Shown here piece after piece: positions 6,671-12,988 of a DNA stretch of 41,851 bases. Made by a program: the position numbers and the translations under genes. The notes below the pieces were generated by a model that was not told the origin of the DNA, did no database searches, and saw only the letters and a program-made list of their open reading frames with translations. Every line of letters starts with the position of its first letter. The stretch's first letter is position 1. Source of the DNA: a virus; IMG/VR virus record IMGVR_UViG_3300010401_000019, positions 1 to 41,851 of that record; one strand, given 5' to 3'.

Positions 6671-6961
6671 ATGACACTTGCTGACGAATTGGAAGAAGCC
6701 GAGGCCCGCGTTGCCGAGCTAAAGCGTCGTGCAGCGACCGCGACGTGCGCGGAGATTGGCCACGACTGGCAATGCCTGGGCGGCCGGAATTGCGGCTGTC
6801 ACGATTGGTCGAACTGTTCGGTGCCCGTTCATGAGTGCCGGCGCTGCGGCGGATGCGACTATGGCGACAATACTGAGACAGCGGAGATCGTCCGCCACTG
6901 CAAGGAGCATTATCCGGAGTGGCACGATCCCGCGATCCAACTCGAAAACTTTCCTTCTTAG
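6671..6961 (+). CDS. Cys/His-rich hypothetical protein (96 aa)
   Basis: A short coiled coil 'LADELEEAEARVAELKRR' leads into a module with 'CAEIGHDW', 'CGCHDWSNC', 'VHECRRCGGC' and 'RHCKEHY', enough Cys and His for two zinc sites. The start ATG has a weak GTGAGCC leader. Unknown family. Confidence 0.6.
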   Translation: MTLADELEEAEARVAELKRRAATATCAEIGHDWQCLGGRNCGCHDWSNCSVPVHECRRCGGCDYGDNTETAEIVRHCKEHYPEWHDPAIQLENFPS

Positions 6962-6970
6962 ACAGGAACC

Positions 6971-7183
6971 GTGAATATGAAAAGGCCGAAGAAAAAACCC
7001 GCCAGAAAGCGCAAGCCATCGCCGCCGAAGCTGCAGGATACTACCGAGCTTTGCAAGGAACTCGTCGCGATGGCTGGCCTGCTTGAAGACACTTATGTTG
7101 CACAGAAAATCTACAAAGCGGTGCGACAGCTTCAGTTATTAGACGAGGCCGCGAATAACGCCGGCGTTTTACCAAATAGGTAG
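6971..7183 (+). CDS. basic small protein (70 aa)
   Basis: The N-terminus is strongly basic ('KRPKKKPARKRKPSPPK'), then comes a helical region ('LQDTTELCKELVAMAGLL'). SD AGGA precedes; the start may be the GTG at 6971 or the ATG at 6977. A nucleic-acid-binding role is plausible from charge alone. Confidence 0.5.
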   Translation: MNMKRPKKKPARKRKPSPPKLQDTTELCKELVAMAGLLEDTYVAQKIYKAVRQLQLLDEAANNAGVLPNR

Positions 7184-7192
7184 AACCCGCAC

Positions 7193-7711
7193 ATGGCCAA
7201 GGGCGACGGAAACCGAGATAAGGGAAAGGGCATCACATGGCTGCGGGCGCATGTTGCCTATTCAAAAGATGATTGCCTGAAGTGGCCTTACTCTACCGAT
7301 AGCCGTGTTGGGCGCGGCAGGGTCGGATACAAGAACAAGCTTTGCTGGGCACATCGCGTTATGTGCGAGCTGTCGCACGGCACCGCTCCGGAAGGCAAGC
7401 CGCAAGCAGCCCATAACTGCGGCAATGGCCATCTCGGCTGCGTGAACCCTCGTCATCTCGAATGGAAGTCGAACCAAGAGAATTGCCAGGACAAGATCCT
7501 GCATGGTCGCTCACAAAACCGTCTTGGCATCAAGGAACTGAAGCCCGAGCAAATTGCCGATATCAAGTCCCTCGGAGGAACGATGGCGCAGTTGGCGATA
7601 GCTGAACATCTTGGCGTGTCCTTGAGCTGCGTCCAGTATCATCTTCACGGCAAAGAGCGCTGGCCATCGCACAATCAACTATCTCAGCAGAAACAGGATT
7701 TGCATGAATAG
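7193..7711 (+). CDS. HNH endonuclease with C-terminal HTH
   Basis: A 172-aa protein with an HNH_3-type core: 'CWAHRVMCELSHG', 'QAAHNCGNGHLGCVNPRHLE' and 'SNQENCQDKILHGR'. The H of 'AHNC' and the N/H of 'CVNPRHL' are the active-site landmarks. After residue 115 a helix-turn-helix follows ('KPEQIADIKSLGGTMAQLAI', then a recognition helix 'VSLSCVQYHL'). This architecture is that of free-standing homing endonucleases, where the HTH gives site recognition. It ends overlapping the next ATG (ATGAATAG). A selfish insert in the accessory arm is the likeliest reading. Confidence 0.85.
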   Translation: MAKGDGNRDKGKGITWLRAHVAYSKDDCLKWPYSTDSRVGRGRVGYKNKLCWAHRVMCELSHGTAPEGKPQAAHNCGNGHLGCVNPRHLEWKSNQENCQDKILHGRSQNRLGIKELKPEQIADIKSLGGTMAQLAIAEHLGVSLSCVQYHLHGKERWPSHNQLSQQKQDLHE

Positions 7712-7883
7712 CAACGAGCGAGCCAGAGCGGCCTATGATTCCTTCCGCATGGGCCTGAGAACGCGCCAAAAAGAAATTCCGCATTGGGAGGATGCTCCGT
7801 CCTGGCTGAGAGACATCGCCTTGGCGGCATATCTACAGGGCAAGCTCGACGGACTTACTCAGCAGTTAAAGGAATTACCATGA
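7704..7883 (+). CDS. small hypothetical protein (59 aa)
   Basis: The ATG lies 8 nt inside the HNH gene end, and its TGA overlaps the exoribonuclease ATG (ATGA). The product 'MNSNERARAAYDSFRMGLRT' and 'WEDAPSWLRDIALAAYLQGK' is helical and polar. Unknown. Confidence 0.55.
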   Translation: MNSNERARAAYDSFRMGLRTRQKEIPHWEDAPSWLRDIALAAYLQGKLDGLTQQLKELP

Positions 7884-8383
7884 AAATCTGGTTTGATACC
7901 GAGTTCATCGAGGACGGCAAGACGATCGACCTGATCAGCATCGGTATGGTGCGTGAGGACGGCGCCACGCTCTATTATGAGCCTCGGGAATGCGAGCGCC
8001 AATATGCAACACCATGGGTGAAGGAAAATGTGTTCCCGCACTTACAGGGCGGCGAAGCGATAATGTCACGCAGTTTCATTGCCCGGAAGATTATTGAGTT
8101 CGCCGGAGAGAAACCCGAGTTTTGGGCCTATTATGCCGACTATGATTGGGTGGCGCTGTGTCAGCTTTTCGGTCGCATGATCGATCTGCCGAAAGGCTGG
8201 CCGATGTTCTGCCGTGACGTAAAGCAGTGGTGCGATGACTTGATGAACCCGGCGCTTCCGAAGCAGACTTCGATGGAGCACCACGCCCTTGCCGACGCTA
8301 TTTGGACCAAGGAAGCTTGGGAGTTTCTGCGGCAACAGCAATATGCCATCGGCGTGGCCAGCAGTCTGCCGTTTGCGCGGTAA
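7880..8383 (+). CDS. 3'-5' exoribonuclease, Rv2179c-like (DEDD fold)
   Basis: A 167-aa DnaQ-fold exonuclease. The first acidic pair is at the start, 'MKIWFDTEFIEDG' (D-x-E). A second acidic site is in 'WAYYADYDWVALCQLFGRM', and the third motif is 'EHHALADAIWTKEAW' (H...D). The order and size match the polyadenylate-specific exoribonuclease AS family typified by mycobacterial Rv2179c, rather than the proofreading subunit. Known members trim RNA 3' ends. A phage could use it to process or degrade host transcripts, which is inference. Coupled to the preceding gene by an ATGA overlap. Confidence 0.8.
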   Translation: MKIWFDTEFIEDGKTIDLISIGMVREDGATLYYEPRECERQYATPWVKENVFPHLQGGEAIMSRSFIARKIIEFAGEKPEFWAYYADYDWVALCQLFGRMIDLPKGWPMFCRDVKQWCDDLMNPALPKQTSMEHHALADAIWTKEAWEFLRQQQYAIGVASSLPFAR

Positions 8384-8418
8384 TGTTCCTTACCATCACA
8401 TTAAATCGGAGAACCGAA

Positions 8419-8601
8419 ATGCTGGCCGATCTTTTCTTGCAGGCGCTGGAGCGCGAAGAAGTTGTTCCTCAATCAATCGAGGTACTGGGCAAAGAAATGG
8501 CACGGCGTCTTAAGGAAGCTGAGCAGACGCTGGCGTCCATTGCGGCGATGTACGTCAAGACGTATCATGAACTAGACGATCTGAAGAAGGCTTCGCGGTA
8601 A
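8419..8601 (+). CDS. small coiled-coil protein (60 aa)
   Basis: The start at 8419 is chosen because GGAGA stands 6 nt upstream; an in-frame ATG at 8383 would overlap the exonuclease stop but has no SD. The product is one long amphipathic helix ('VLGKEMARRLKEAEQTLAS'). Function unknown. Confidence 0.55.
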   Translation: MLADLFLQALEREEVVPQSIEVLGKEMARRLKEAEQTLASIAAMYVKTYHELDDLKKASR

Positions 8602-8603
8602 CG

Positions 8604-8795
8604 ATGACGGAAAGCACATTGCTCCCCTGCCCGTTCTGCGGTAGCCCGGATGTCTCCGAGGAGAAGAACTCGGATGGATGGCCGATTGTCATGTGCGACG
8701 ATTGCGGAGCCTGTGGCCCCTGCACAATGCTAGATCGCGACAACTCCAACAACCTTTGGAATAGTCGCCAGGACGGTGAGGATAGGCACAAATGA
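8604..8795 (+). CDS. Lar-like CPFCG zinc protein (63 aa)
   Basis: 'LLPCPFCGSPDV' at the N-terminus, 'VMCDDCGACGPC' in the middle and 'NLWNSRQ' near the end are the marks of the Lar (restriction alleviation)-like family of small zinc ribbons. The C-terminal 'A/x-x-x-WN-x-R' signature is present as NNLWNSRQD. In Rac prophage Lar modulates type I restriction-modification; most phage relatives are untested. Two bases separate it from the upstream gene. Confidence 0.75.
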   Translation: MTESTLLPCPFCGSPDVSEEKNSDGWPIVMCDDCGACGPCTMLDRDNSNNLWNSRQDGEDRHK

Positions 8796-8965
8796 CCAAG
8801 AAGCCGAAGGTGGTTGCGAGCTACGGTGATCCCAGGAAGTCCAAGCGCTGGCCGGCGAAAAGGATCCGGCGCGAGTTTGCTAAGGAAATCCTCGAGGCCG
8901 ACAAGCGCCCTCCCGAGGCTGTATTCGACAACGCGAAAGACATGCTGGCATGGCTCGACAAATAG
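8792..8965 (+). CDS. small basic protein (57 aa), last gene of the + arm
   Basis: The ATG overlaps the Lar-like stop (ATGA), and it ends TAG at 8963-8965. 'MTKKPKVVASYGDPRKSKRW' is basic and 'EAVFDNAKDMLAWLDK' helical. Only 17 nt separate it from the convergent minus-strand gene, with no clear terminator between. Confidence 0.55.
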   Translation: MTKKPKVVASYGDPRKSKRWPAKRIRREFAKEILEADKRPPEAVFDNAKDMLAWLDK

Positions 8966-8982
8966 TCACCTTACTGAGCAAT

Positions 8983-9120
8983 TCAAGCCAACGCGATCCT
9001 GACGCACACGTAGATCAGCACTAGGACTAGCGCCGCTCTCCACAGGAACGGGAAGTATCCCGAGAGGATGCGATCCTCCAGCGTGCGCGGGTCGTGCGGA
9101 TCCGCATCAGGATCGGTCAT
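8983..9120 (-). CDS. small C-tail-anchored membrane protein (45 aa)
   Basis: The hydrophilic N-terminus 'MTDPDADPHDPRTLEDRIL' is followed by one hydrophobic helix to the end ('AALVLVLIYVCVRIALA'). Its ATG overlaps the previous stop (ATGA). It is the last gene of the minus arm. Confidence 0.55.
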   Translation of the reverse strand: MTDPDADPHDPRTLEDRILSGYFPFLWRAALVLVLIYVCVRIALA

Positions 9121-9314
9121 GTTTTCTTCCGTTCGCACGTCCGCAGCCCAAGCTTGCGCAGATAGACCACGATGAAGCGGGCTGTCAGACCGAGTTCTGC
9201 TGCCAGGATCGCAGGGTCGACGAAGTGGAATTCCCGCAAATAGGCGTCTCGCTCTGCAGTTCGGCCGCGGACCTTGAAGCGGGGCGTAAATAGGTCAGGT
9301 GCAAGGACCGTCAC
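9117..9314 (-). CDS. small HTH-like protein (65 aa)
   Basis: The GTG start overlaps the previous stop (GTGA). The middle 'VDPAILAAELGLTARFIVVY' reads as helix-turn-helix, and 'LRKLGLRTCERKKT' is a basic tail. Probably a small DNA-binding protein. The HTH call rests on pattern only. Confidence 0.5.
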   Translation of the reverse strand: MTVLAPDLFTPRFKVRGRTAERDAYLREFHFVDPAILAAELGLTARFIVVYLRKLGLRTCERKKT

Positions 9315-9481
9315 TTGGTCCTGTGCATCTTGACATTGATTGATCGGATGCCGGCCAGGAAGTTCGGCTGGTAGGCACAGGGCCTCATGGGATCAAGGTT
9401 ATCGCAAATGGCCTTGGGCTGATGAGCATCAGCGGCGGCGCAGCATAGGGCTAGCGCCGCCGCCAGGATGAGTCGGAGCAT
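9311..9481 (-). CDS. small secreted-type protein (56 aa)
   Basis: This short gene has a clear Sec-type signal: 'MLRLILAAALALCCAAADA' then a small Cys-containing domain 'AICDNLDPMRPCAYQPNFLA' and a basic end (VKMHRTK). Cleavage after ADA is likely; a lipid attachment at the CC is an alternative. The ATG shares a base with the preceding TAA, and the TGA overlaps the next GTG. Mature product about 37 aa, periplasmic. Function unknown. Confidence 0.6.
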   Translation of the reverse strand: MLRLILAAALALCCAAADAHQPKAICDNLDPMRPCAYQPNFLAGIRSINVKMHRTK

Positions 9482-9801
9482 TACGCGGCCGGCGGGGGAA
9501 GCGGCACGCCGGTAGCCCCAGTGAATGCGGTATGCATCGCCGTGGTAGCATCGGTGATCTGCGTGGTCAGTGCGACGATGGCCGGGTCCTGGTTCGTCTG
9601 GGTATTGATCTGCGCAACCAGCGCAGCAATGTCGGAAGTGCCTTCCTGGATAAACGCCGCAACTGCGGATTTGAGGTCGTCGATGGCAGCCATGATGGTC
9701 TCCTTTGTGAGGTCAATTTTGTCGTCAAGTTCCTCAAGGCGCCGCATTATATCGCAACGCGCCTCAAGATGGTGGTCGTGGATGTAAATGTGGATATCCA
9801 T
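9481..9801 (-). CDS. hypothetical helical protein (106 aa)
   Basis: 'MDIHIYIHDHHLEARCDIMR' is a short beta segment rich in His, then come long helices ('RLEELDDKIDLTKETIMAAI', 'DLKSAVAAFIQEGTSDIAAL') and a Pro-rich end 'GVPLPPPAA'. The pattern resembles small coiled-coil proteins found downstream of lysis genes in rhizobial phages, function unknown. The start is ATG 9801 with GGGGA upstream. Confidence 0.65.
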   Translation of the reverse strand: MDIHIYIHDHHLEARCDIMRRLEELDDKIDLTKETIMAAIDDLKSAVAAFIQEGTSDIAALVAQINTQTNQDPAIVALTTQITDATTAMHTAFTGATGVPLPPPAA

Positions 9802-9932
9802 CTCAACATCCCCGACAAATGCTAGGGCCGCGCTCTATCGGCGGCAGAGGTTCAACTCTTGAAGGCTGACTTCTGTCCGGGTGCGGACAGATGCCGGACT
9901 CGTTCTGGTTCTCGACTCGGCACTCTTGCTGA

Positions 9933-10178
9933 TCAGCGCGTGGGAAAGTGACCTAAGCCACCCCCGGCGCTCAAAAGACATGCGATGAGGCCAAAGATGA
10001 TATAGATGCAGATGATCGCGATGATCGCCCAAAGCACGATCTGGATGATTTGCACGACGATCGCCGGTAGGAACTGCGTCACGTAAGGCAGCAGCAGTTT
10101 GATGATCGACCAGATCGCAACTACAATGACGATGTAGATGCAAAGTTGCATGGCCCATGCGAGCGAGAAGCAGCCCAT
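9933..10178 (-). CDS. two-span membrane protein (81 aa)
   Basis: Two long hydrophobic segments (about residues 9-32 and 40-70) rich in Ile and Val: 'LCIYIVIVVAIWSIIKLLLP' and 'IIQIVLWAIIAIICIYIIFG'. The size and hairpin topology fit a holin or holin-like protein, and it is near but not adjacent to the endolysin. The alternate frame over the same DNA is Arg/His-rich and unlikely. A hairpin with stem TCTGTCC/GGACAGA lies downstream at 9872-9891. Confidence 0.65.
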   Translation of the reverse strand: MGCFSLAWAMQLCIYIVIVVAIWSIIKLLLPYVTQFLPAIVVQIIQIVLWAIIAIICIYIIFGLIACLLSAGGGLGHFPTR

Positions 10179-10229
10179 TGTGGATATCCTTCTTTGCTTG
10201 TGATGCTCACGACGCCATCGCCGTGAAAT

Positions 10230-10412
10230 TCAGTCGCCGATGATGATCGGATAAGTCTTGCCGTCCTCAAGGAGGCCGCGCTCGCGCAAGAGGTTCACCA
10301 CGATGTATTCAGGGAACAACTCCTTGCCCTGCTCAATGTCGAATTGAGCGCGTATAATACGGTAGTTCGGTTCGAAGAGACGGCAGCGAGCCTTGAGAAT
10401 GATGGGCATCAT
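10230..10412 (-). CDS. small hypothetical protein (60 aa)
   Basis: The ATG shares a base with the preceding stop (TGATG). 'IILKARCRLFEPNYRIIRAQ' and 'LLRERGLLEDGKTYPIIIGD' suggest a small alpha/beta fold. Unknown family. Confidence 0.5.
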   Translation of the reverse strand: MMPIILKARCRLFEPNYRIIRAQFDIEQGKELFPEYIVVNLLRERGLLEDGKTYPIIIGD

Positions 10413-10852
10413 CAGTGCCGCAGGAAAAGAGCCGCTACAGCGACACTTGCCATAAGCACAGCGATAGCCCAACCGAACAGCGCGTTCATCCCCATGCCGC
10501 GTCCGCCGGTCTCCCAGCGGAATTGCTCTAGCTTCGCGGTCCGGTCGGAGAGGTCGTTCTTGACTTCCTTGAGCTGGGTGGCAAGCAGGGTGGAGGCTGC
10601 GTCCTGGTTGGCGCGAAGCACCTTCGCCAGCTCCAGGTCAAAGGTTTGCTTCTGTGTAGCTAGTTCATTGTTGCGCCGGGTTTCAGCTTCAATCTTTTCA
10701 TTGACCCGACGCGTTTCGGCAGCGCGGAGATCGTCTTGGCGTTGGATGGCAGCCTGTACGAGATCAAGGACGTTCTTGGTAGGGTCGATGACCTGCCCCC
10801 CAAATGAATCGATCCCTATACCGGGACGCTGCTTAGGTGTGCCCTCCACCAT
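10412..10852 (-). CDS. coiled-coil protein with C-terminal membrane anchor (146 aa)
   Basis: The start is ATG 10852 ('MVEGTPKQRPG'), since upstream codons in frame belong to the overlapping 44-aa gene. Residues about 35-105 form a charged coiled coil ('AAETRRVNEKIEAETRRNNE'), followed by one transmembrane helix at the C-terminus ('FGWAIAVLMASVAVAALFL'). Tail-anchored coiled-coil proteins of this form occur near phage lysis genes; this could be an inner-membrane component of lysis, but no spanin signature is present. Confidence 0.65.
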   Translation of the reverse strand: MVEGTPKQRPGIGIDSFGGQVIDPTKNVLDLVQAAIQRQDDLRAAETRRVNEKIEAETRRNNELATQKQTFDLELAKVLRANQDAASTLLATQLKEVKNDLSDRTAKLEQFRWETGGRGMGMNALFGWAIAVLMASVAVAALFLRH

Positions 10853-10967
10853 CGATGATATTTTCCCCGCTCTCTTTCCGCCACTTCCACCATTCTGCGA
10901 TGCCGACCGCAACGCAGATGAGCCCGACAACGATCAGGAAGACGGCGAGCGAATAGAGCTCCACCAT
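10833..10967 (-). CDS. single-span membrane protein (44 aa)
   Basis: The ATG shares a base with the previous TGA (TGATG). 'MVELYSLAVFLIVVGLICVA' is a signal-anchor helix followed by a Trp/Lys-rich cytoplasmic face 'EWWKWRKESGE'. It overlaps the next gene by 20 nt in another frame. Unknown function. Confidence 0.55.
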   Translation of the reverse strand: MVELYSLAVFLIVVGLICVAVGIAEWWKWRKESGENIIDGGGHT

Positions 10968-11260
10968 CACTTGCCCATCAGGGTTTTGAAGCCAAGCCAG
11001 ACCGCGCCGATGAACCCGCCGACGATGGATGTGACCACGATTTTGAAGGTGTAACCTTGGGCCTGCTCGATACTCTTCCGCCAGCGCCGCAGATGCTGCA
11101 GGTCCGCCCGCAGCTCTACGCGATCCTCTTCCTCGATCCCGAACGAAGTCAGGATCGTGGCGAGCGTTTTCAGGACAACTTCGTCTATATCGCTGTTATG
11201 CAGACGTTTTTGCTCTGCGAGGACTTCGCTTACGACCTCGCGGATTTCTTGCTCTTGCAT
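10967..11260 (-). CDS. C-tail-anchored helical protein (97 aa)
   Basis: 'MQEQEIREVVSEVLAEQKRL' and the acidic helix 'GIEEEDRVELRADLQHLRRW' precede a C-terminal transmembrane helix ('IVVTSIVGGFIGAVWLGF'). It resembles small proteins with a D..xLRxWR motif and a C-terminal anchor that accompany holins in proteobacterial phages. The ATG at 11260 sits right after a perfect inverted repeat (11262-11284). Confidence 0.65.
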   Translation of the reverse strand: MQEQEIREVVSEVLAEQKRLHNSDIDEVVLKTLATILTSFGIEEEDRVELRADLQHLRRWRKSIEQAQGYTFKIVVTSIVGGFIGAVWLGFKTLMGK

Positions 11261-11261
11261 C

Positions 11262-11284
11262 TTGCTCACGGCGCTAGTGAGCAA
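11262..11284. repeat. perfect 8-bp inverted repeat upstream of a minus-strand start
   Basis: TTGCTCAC and GTGAGCAA are separated by 7 nt, directly before the ATG at 11260. On the minus strand it can fold in the leader of that mRNA and would enclose the weak SD (GAGCAAG). On the + strand it is followed by TTTT, so it could also stop antisense transcription. Confidence 0.6.
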
Positions 11285-11412
11285 TTTTGAACAGTATCCA
11301 TTAAGGAAGTTGTGATTTCCTGTAGTGCAGCCATCGTATCAAACCCCGCCTGGTTTGGTGTGGTGGTTAGGGCCTGTCGCTCTGTTCTAGCAGGGCGATG
11401 GGTCCGCTCGCT

Positions 11413-11622
11413 TTAAGTCCCCTGTGGACATAACGATTTGTAGGTCAGCTCGTTCGCCAGAAGTCGCTTTTTTACTCCCTCGGATGCAACGATTTTACCG
11501 TCACCTTTTTCAAGAACGACTCTCTGGTAGATTTGACAAAAGCTATCGATTTCATGCTGCGTGCAGCTACTTGGGCTCAAGGCCAGCAAGCTGAGCGTCA
11601 ACGGCATCATTCGTAAGAGCAT
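11413..11622 (-). CDS. o-spanin-like small lipoprotein or secreted protein (69 aa)
   Basis: A signal-like N-terminus 'MMPLTLSLLALSPSSC' leads into 'CTQHEIDSFCQIYQRVVL' and closes with 'LANELTYKSLCPQGT'. Small proteins with a signal, then F-C-x-x-Y-x-P/R and N-x-x-Y...C, lie downstream of endolysins in many rhizobial phages and are treated as Rz1-like outer-membrane spanins. Here the lipobox is weak (PSSC rather than L-A/S-G-C), so a disulfide-linked periplasmic protein is also possible. It starts 56 nt inside the upstream gene, an Rz/Rz1-type overlap. Confidence 0.6.
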   Translation of the reverse strand: MLLRMMPLTLSLLALSPSSCTQHEIDSFCQIYQRVVLEKGDGKIVASEGVKKRLLANELTYKSLCPQGT

Positions 11623-11794
11623 TAACCTGATCCTTTATTGTCTTGGCCGCCTGCGTCTTGGTGAGAATGGATGCAGAAATTTTTGCGATCTCTGCATCCG
11701 TCCCGGCCTGAAACTGCTTGGCATCTCCGACTTGCGTCATGATCGCATCGACGATCTTGAGAACAAGCAAAGCAATCTCGGCCCATGTGAACAT
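11567..11794 (-). CDS. i-spanin-like or small membrane-associated protein (75 aa)
   Basis: An N-terminal hydrophobic helix ('MFTWAEIALLVLKIVDAIM') is followed by a helical body with repeated Ala/Lys/Gln. Its ATG overlaps the holin-like stop, and the downstream lipoprotein-like gene starts inside it. Topology and arrangement fit an inner-membrane spanin partner, but it is shorter than typical Rz (about 100-150 aa) and lacks a strong coiled coil. Confidence 0.55.
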   Translation of the reverse strand: MFTWAEIALLVLKIVDAIMTQVGDAKQFQAGTDAEIAKISASILTKTQAAKTIKDQVNALTNDAVDAQLAGLEPK

Positions 11795-12066
11795 CAGGCG
11801 CCGCTCTTGGCGTCAGAAACCGCCGTTATCACAGCCGGCCCAGCCGCAGCAGTGGTCTGCACGTTGACGCCAGGAAGCGCCTGTGCGGAAGCCGCGATGG
11901 CCGCTGGACGATTGGAAACCCACGACCAGATTGCCGGTCCAATGGTCGCCGCGCCGCCGACAATCCAAGCCCATGTTTCGGAAGATACCCATCCCTTGGC
12001 AAGAACGAACCCGCCAATCGCCGCGAGAATGGCCCGGATAATTCCGGTGATTTGGTCTGAAGTCAT
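11794..12066 (-). CDS. holin-like protein (90 aa)
   Basis: Start at ATG 12066 with AAGGGA 7 nt upstream. 'MTSDQITGIIRAILAAIGGF' begins a first hydrophobic segment, and 'ETWAWIVGGAATIGPAIWSW' is the second; the rest is an Ala-rich soluble tail. Two spans, short length and position directly after the endolysin support a class II-type holin that would form the inner-membrane lesion for endolysin release. Confidence 0.7.
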   Translation of the reverse strand: MTSDQITGIIRAILAAIGGFVLAKGWVSSETWAWIVGGAATIGPAIWSWVSNRPAAIAASAQALPGVNVQTTAAAGPAVITAVSDAKSGA

Positions 12067-12149
12067 TTCAATTCCCTTATATGCCGAGATGCCGCTCGGC
12101 GTCGGACAGTTCTCCACAGTCACTCTAAGCGAGCCTGCAGAGAACTAAT

Positions 12150-12665
12150 TCAGGCAATTACCATTGCGACGGCGTTCTTCTGTACGAACGCAACGCGATT
12201 GAGCCAGCCCTGCGTAAACCGAGGCTGATGTAGCGCCCGATAGAATGCAGCACTGGCCGCCGATAGTTTCTTGATCAGGTCTAGCCCGTTGGCGTTCTTG
12301 ATCGCCTCGCGCGTGATCGGACCTATCCGGCCGTCAGGGGTGACGCCTAGCGCCTGTTGCAGCAGCTTTGCCGAACGACTAGGGCCATCGAGCACGTTAT
12401 TGTTGAAGACGATGTAATCAACGCCTGGAGGCAGGCTATCGCATAGCGATCCCCAATATTCATCATGGTAGATCGCAACGATATCAGCCTGAGGTGCCTT
12501 CCAGACATCTAGCGTCGGCTGGCCCTTTTCCCGGCGCCAAGCGTCGTATTCGCGCTGCGTGATGCCGCGGGAGGTGCGTCCCCCGTGGTCTGCCGGGTCA
12601 TCATCGTTGCCGCCTTCTGATTGCAGGACGTATTTCAGGCTTTGGGTGAAGTTCGAGGCTACCAT
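12150..12665 (-). CDS. endolysin, glycoside hydrolase family 108-like
   Basis: A 171-aa cell-wall hydrolase. The GH108 catalytic signature is near the N-terminus, 'VLQSEGGNDDDPADHGGRTS' continuing RGIT, with the catalytic Glu in SEGG. 'WGSLCDSLPPGVDYIVFN' and 'LLQQALGVTPDGRIGPITRE' follow; the latter is the peptidoglycan-binding_3 part. Length is as expected for ZliS/GH108 phage endolysins, and no signal peptide is present, so export depends on a holin. The ATG at 12665 has GGAGA 9 nt upstream. A terminator lies just before it, so it may be transcribed from its own promoter or through antitermination. Confidence 0.9.
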   Translation of the reverse strand: MVASNFTQSLKYVLQSEGGNDDDPADHGGRTSRGITQREYDAWRREKGQPTLDVWKAPQADIVAIYHDEYWGSLCDSLPPGVDYIVFNNNVLDGPSRSAKLLQQALGVTPDGRIGPITREAIKNANGLDLIKKLSAASAAFYRALHQPRFTQGWLNRVAFVQKNAVAMVIA

Positions 12666-12686
12666 TTTAGGTTTCTCCAAAGAAAA

Positions 12687-12702
12687 ACCGCCCGAAGGCG
12701 GC
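12687..12702 (-). terminator. rho-independent terminator upstream of endolysin
   Basis: On the minus strand the stem GCCGCC/GGCGGT with a TTCG tetraloop is followed by TTTTTCTTT. It would stop transcripts coming from the tail-fibre genes before the endolysin gene. Confidence 0.8.
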
Positions 12703-12708
12703 TATGGC

Positions 12709-12738
12709 TTGATCCCTAAAAGACAGCGGTGTTACGAT
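12709..12738 (+). promoter_or_regulatory. candidate promoter of the + strand acyltransferase cassette
   Basis: TTGATC (12709-12714), an 18-nt spacer, then TACGAT (12733-12738), each matching 4 of 6 consensus bases, upstream of a strong SD (AAGGAGG) and the ATG at 12766. It is the only reasonable pair in the short gap. Confidence 0.45.
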
Positions 12739-12765
12739 ACTTCGCCATCTTAAGGAGGCGTCTAT

Positions 12766-12960
12766 ATGAGTGCCGAAAGGACTATCGAAGAACAGCTTCT
12801 CTTTGCGTGCACTGAAGTCGTCTGCTGCGCTCGACAAGTCGGCACCATTATGCCAAAGGCCGATGAAATCGTGATTTCGATGGCAGTCTATAGAATGGTC
12901 ATCAACGCGATGCGTCGTGCTGAGGAAAAGCCTGAGATTACATCCGACCAAGAGAGATGA
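12766..12960 (+). CDS. small hypothetical protein of the acyltransferase cassette (64 aa)
   Basis: A strong SD AAGGAGG stands upstream of the ATG. 'MSAERTIEEQLLFACTEVVC' and 'IVISMAVYRMVINAMRRAEE' make two helices; no domain is recognised. It is on the opposite strand to the surrounding late genes and directly precedes the acyltransferase, so the two probably form an independently transcribed cassette. Confidence 0.65.
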   Translation: MSAERTIEEQLLFACTEVVCCARQVGTIMPKADEIVISMAVYRMVINAMRRAEEKPEITSDQER

Positions 12961-12988
12961 GCGTCCTGCTCGCGGTCCGGGATGCTCG

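Noticed and set aside
9802-9932. Possible tRNA in the gap with GTTC-type segments and a 7-bp hairpin
   Set aside because: No cloverleaf could be drawn on either strand; the T-arm-like loop has the wrong size.
9835-10158. Minus ORF of 107 aa over the two-span membrane gene
   Set aside because: A His/Arg/Ser-rich shadow frame; the 81-aa frame has clear membrane segments.
10344-11054. + strand ORF of 236 aa
   Set aside because: Antisense to four coupled minus genes, Arg/Ser/Pro-rich with no SD or domain.
11266-11334. 22-codon minus ORF in the 11285-11412 gap
   Set aside because: No SD and no distinctive sequence; it runs through the inverted repeat and overlaps nothing usefully.
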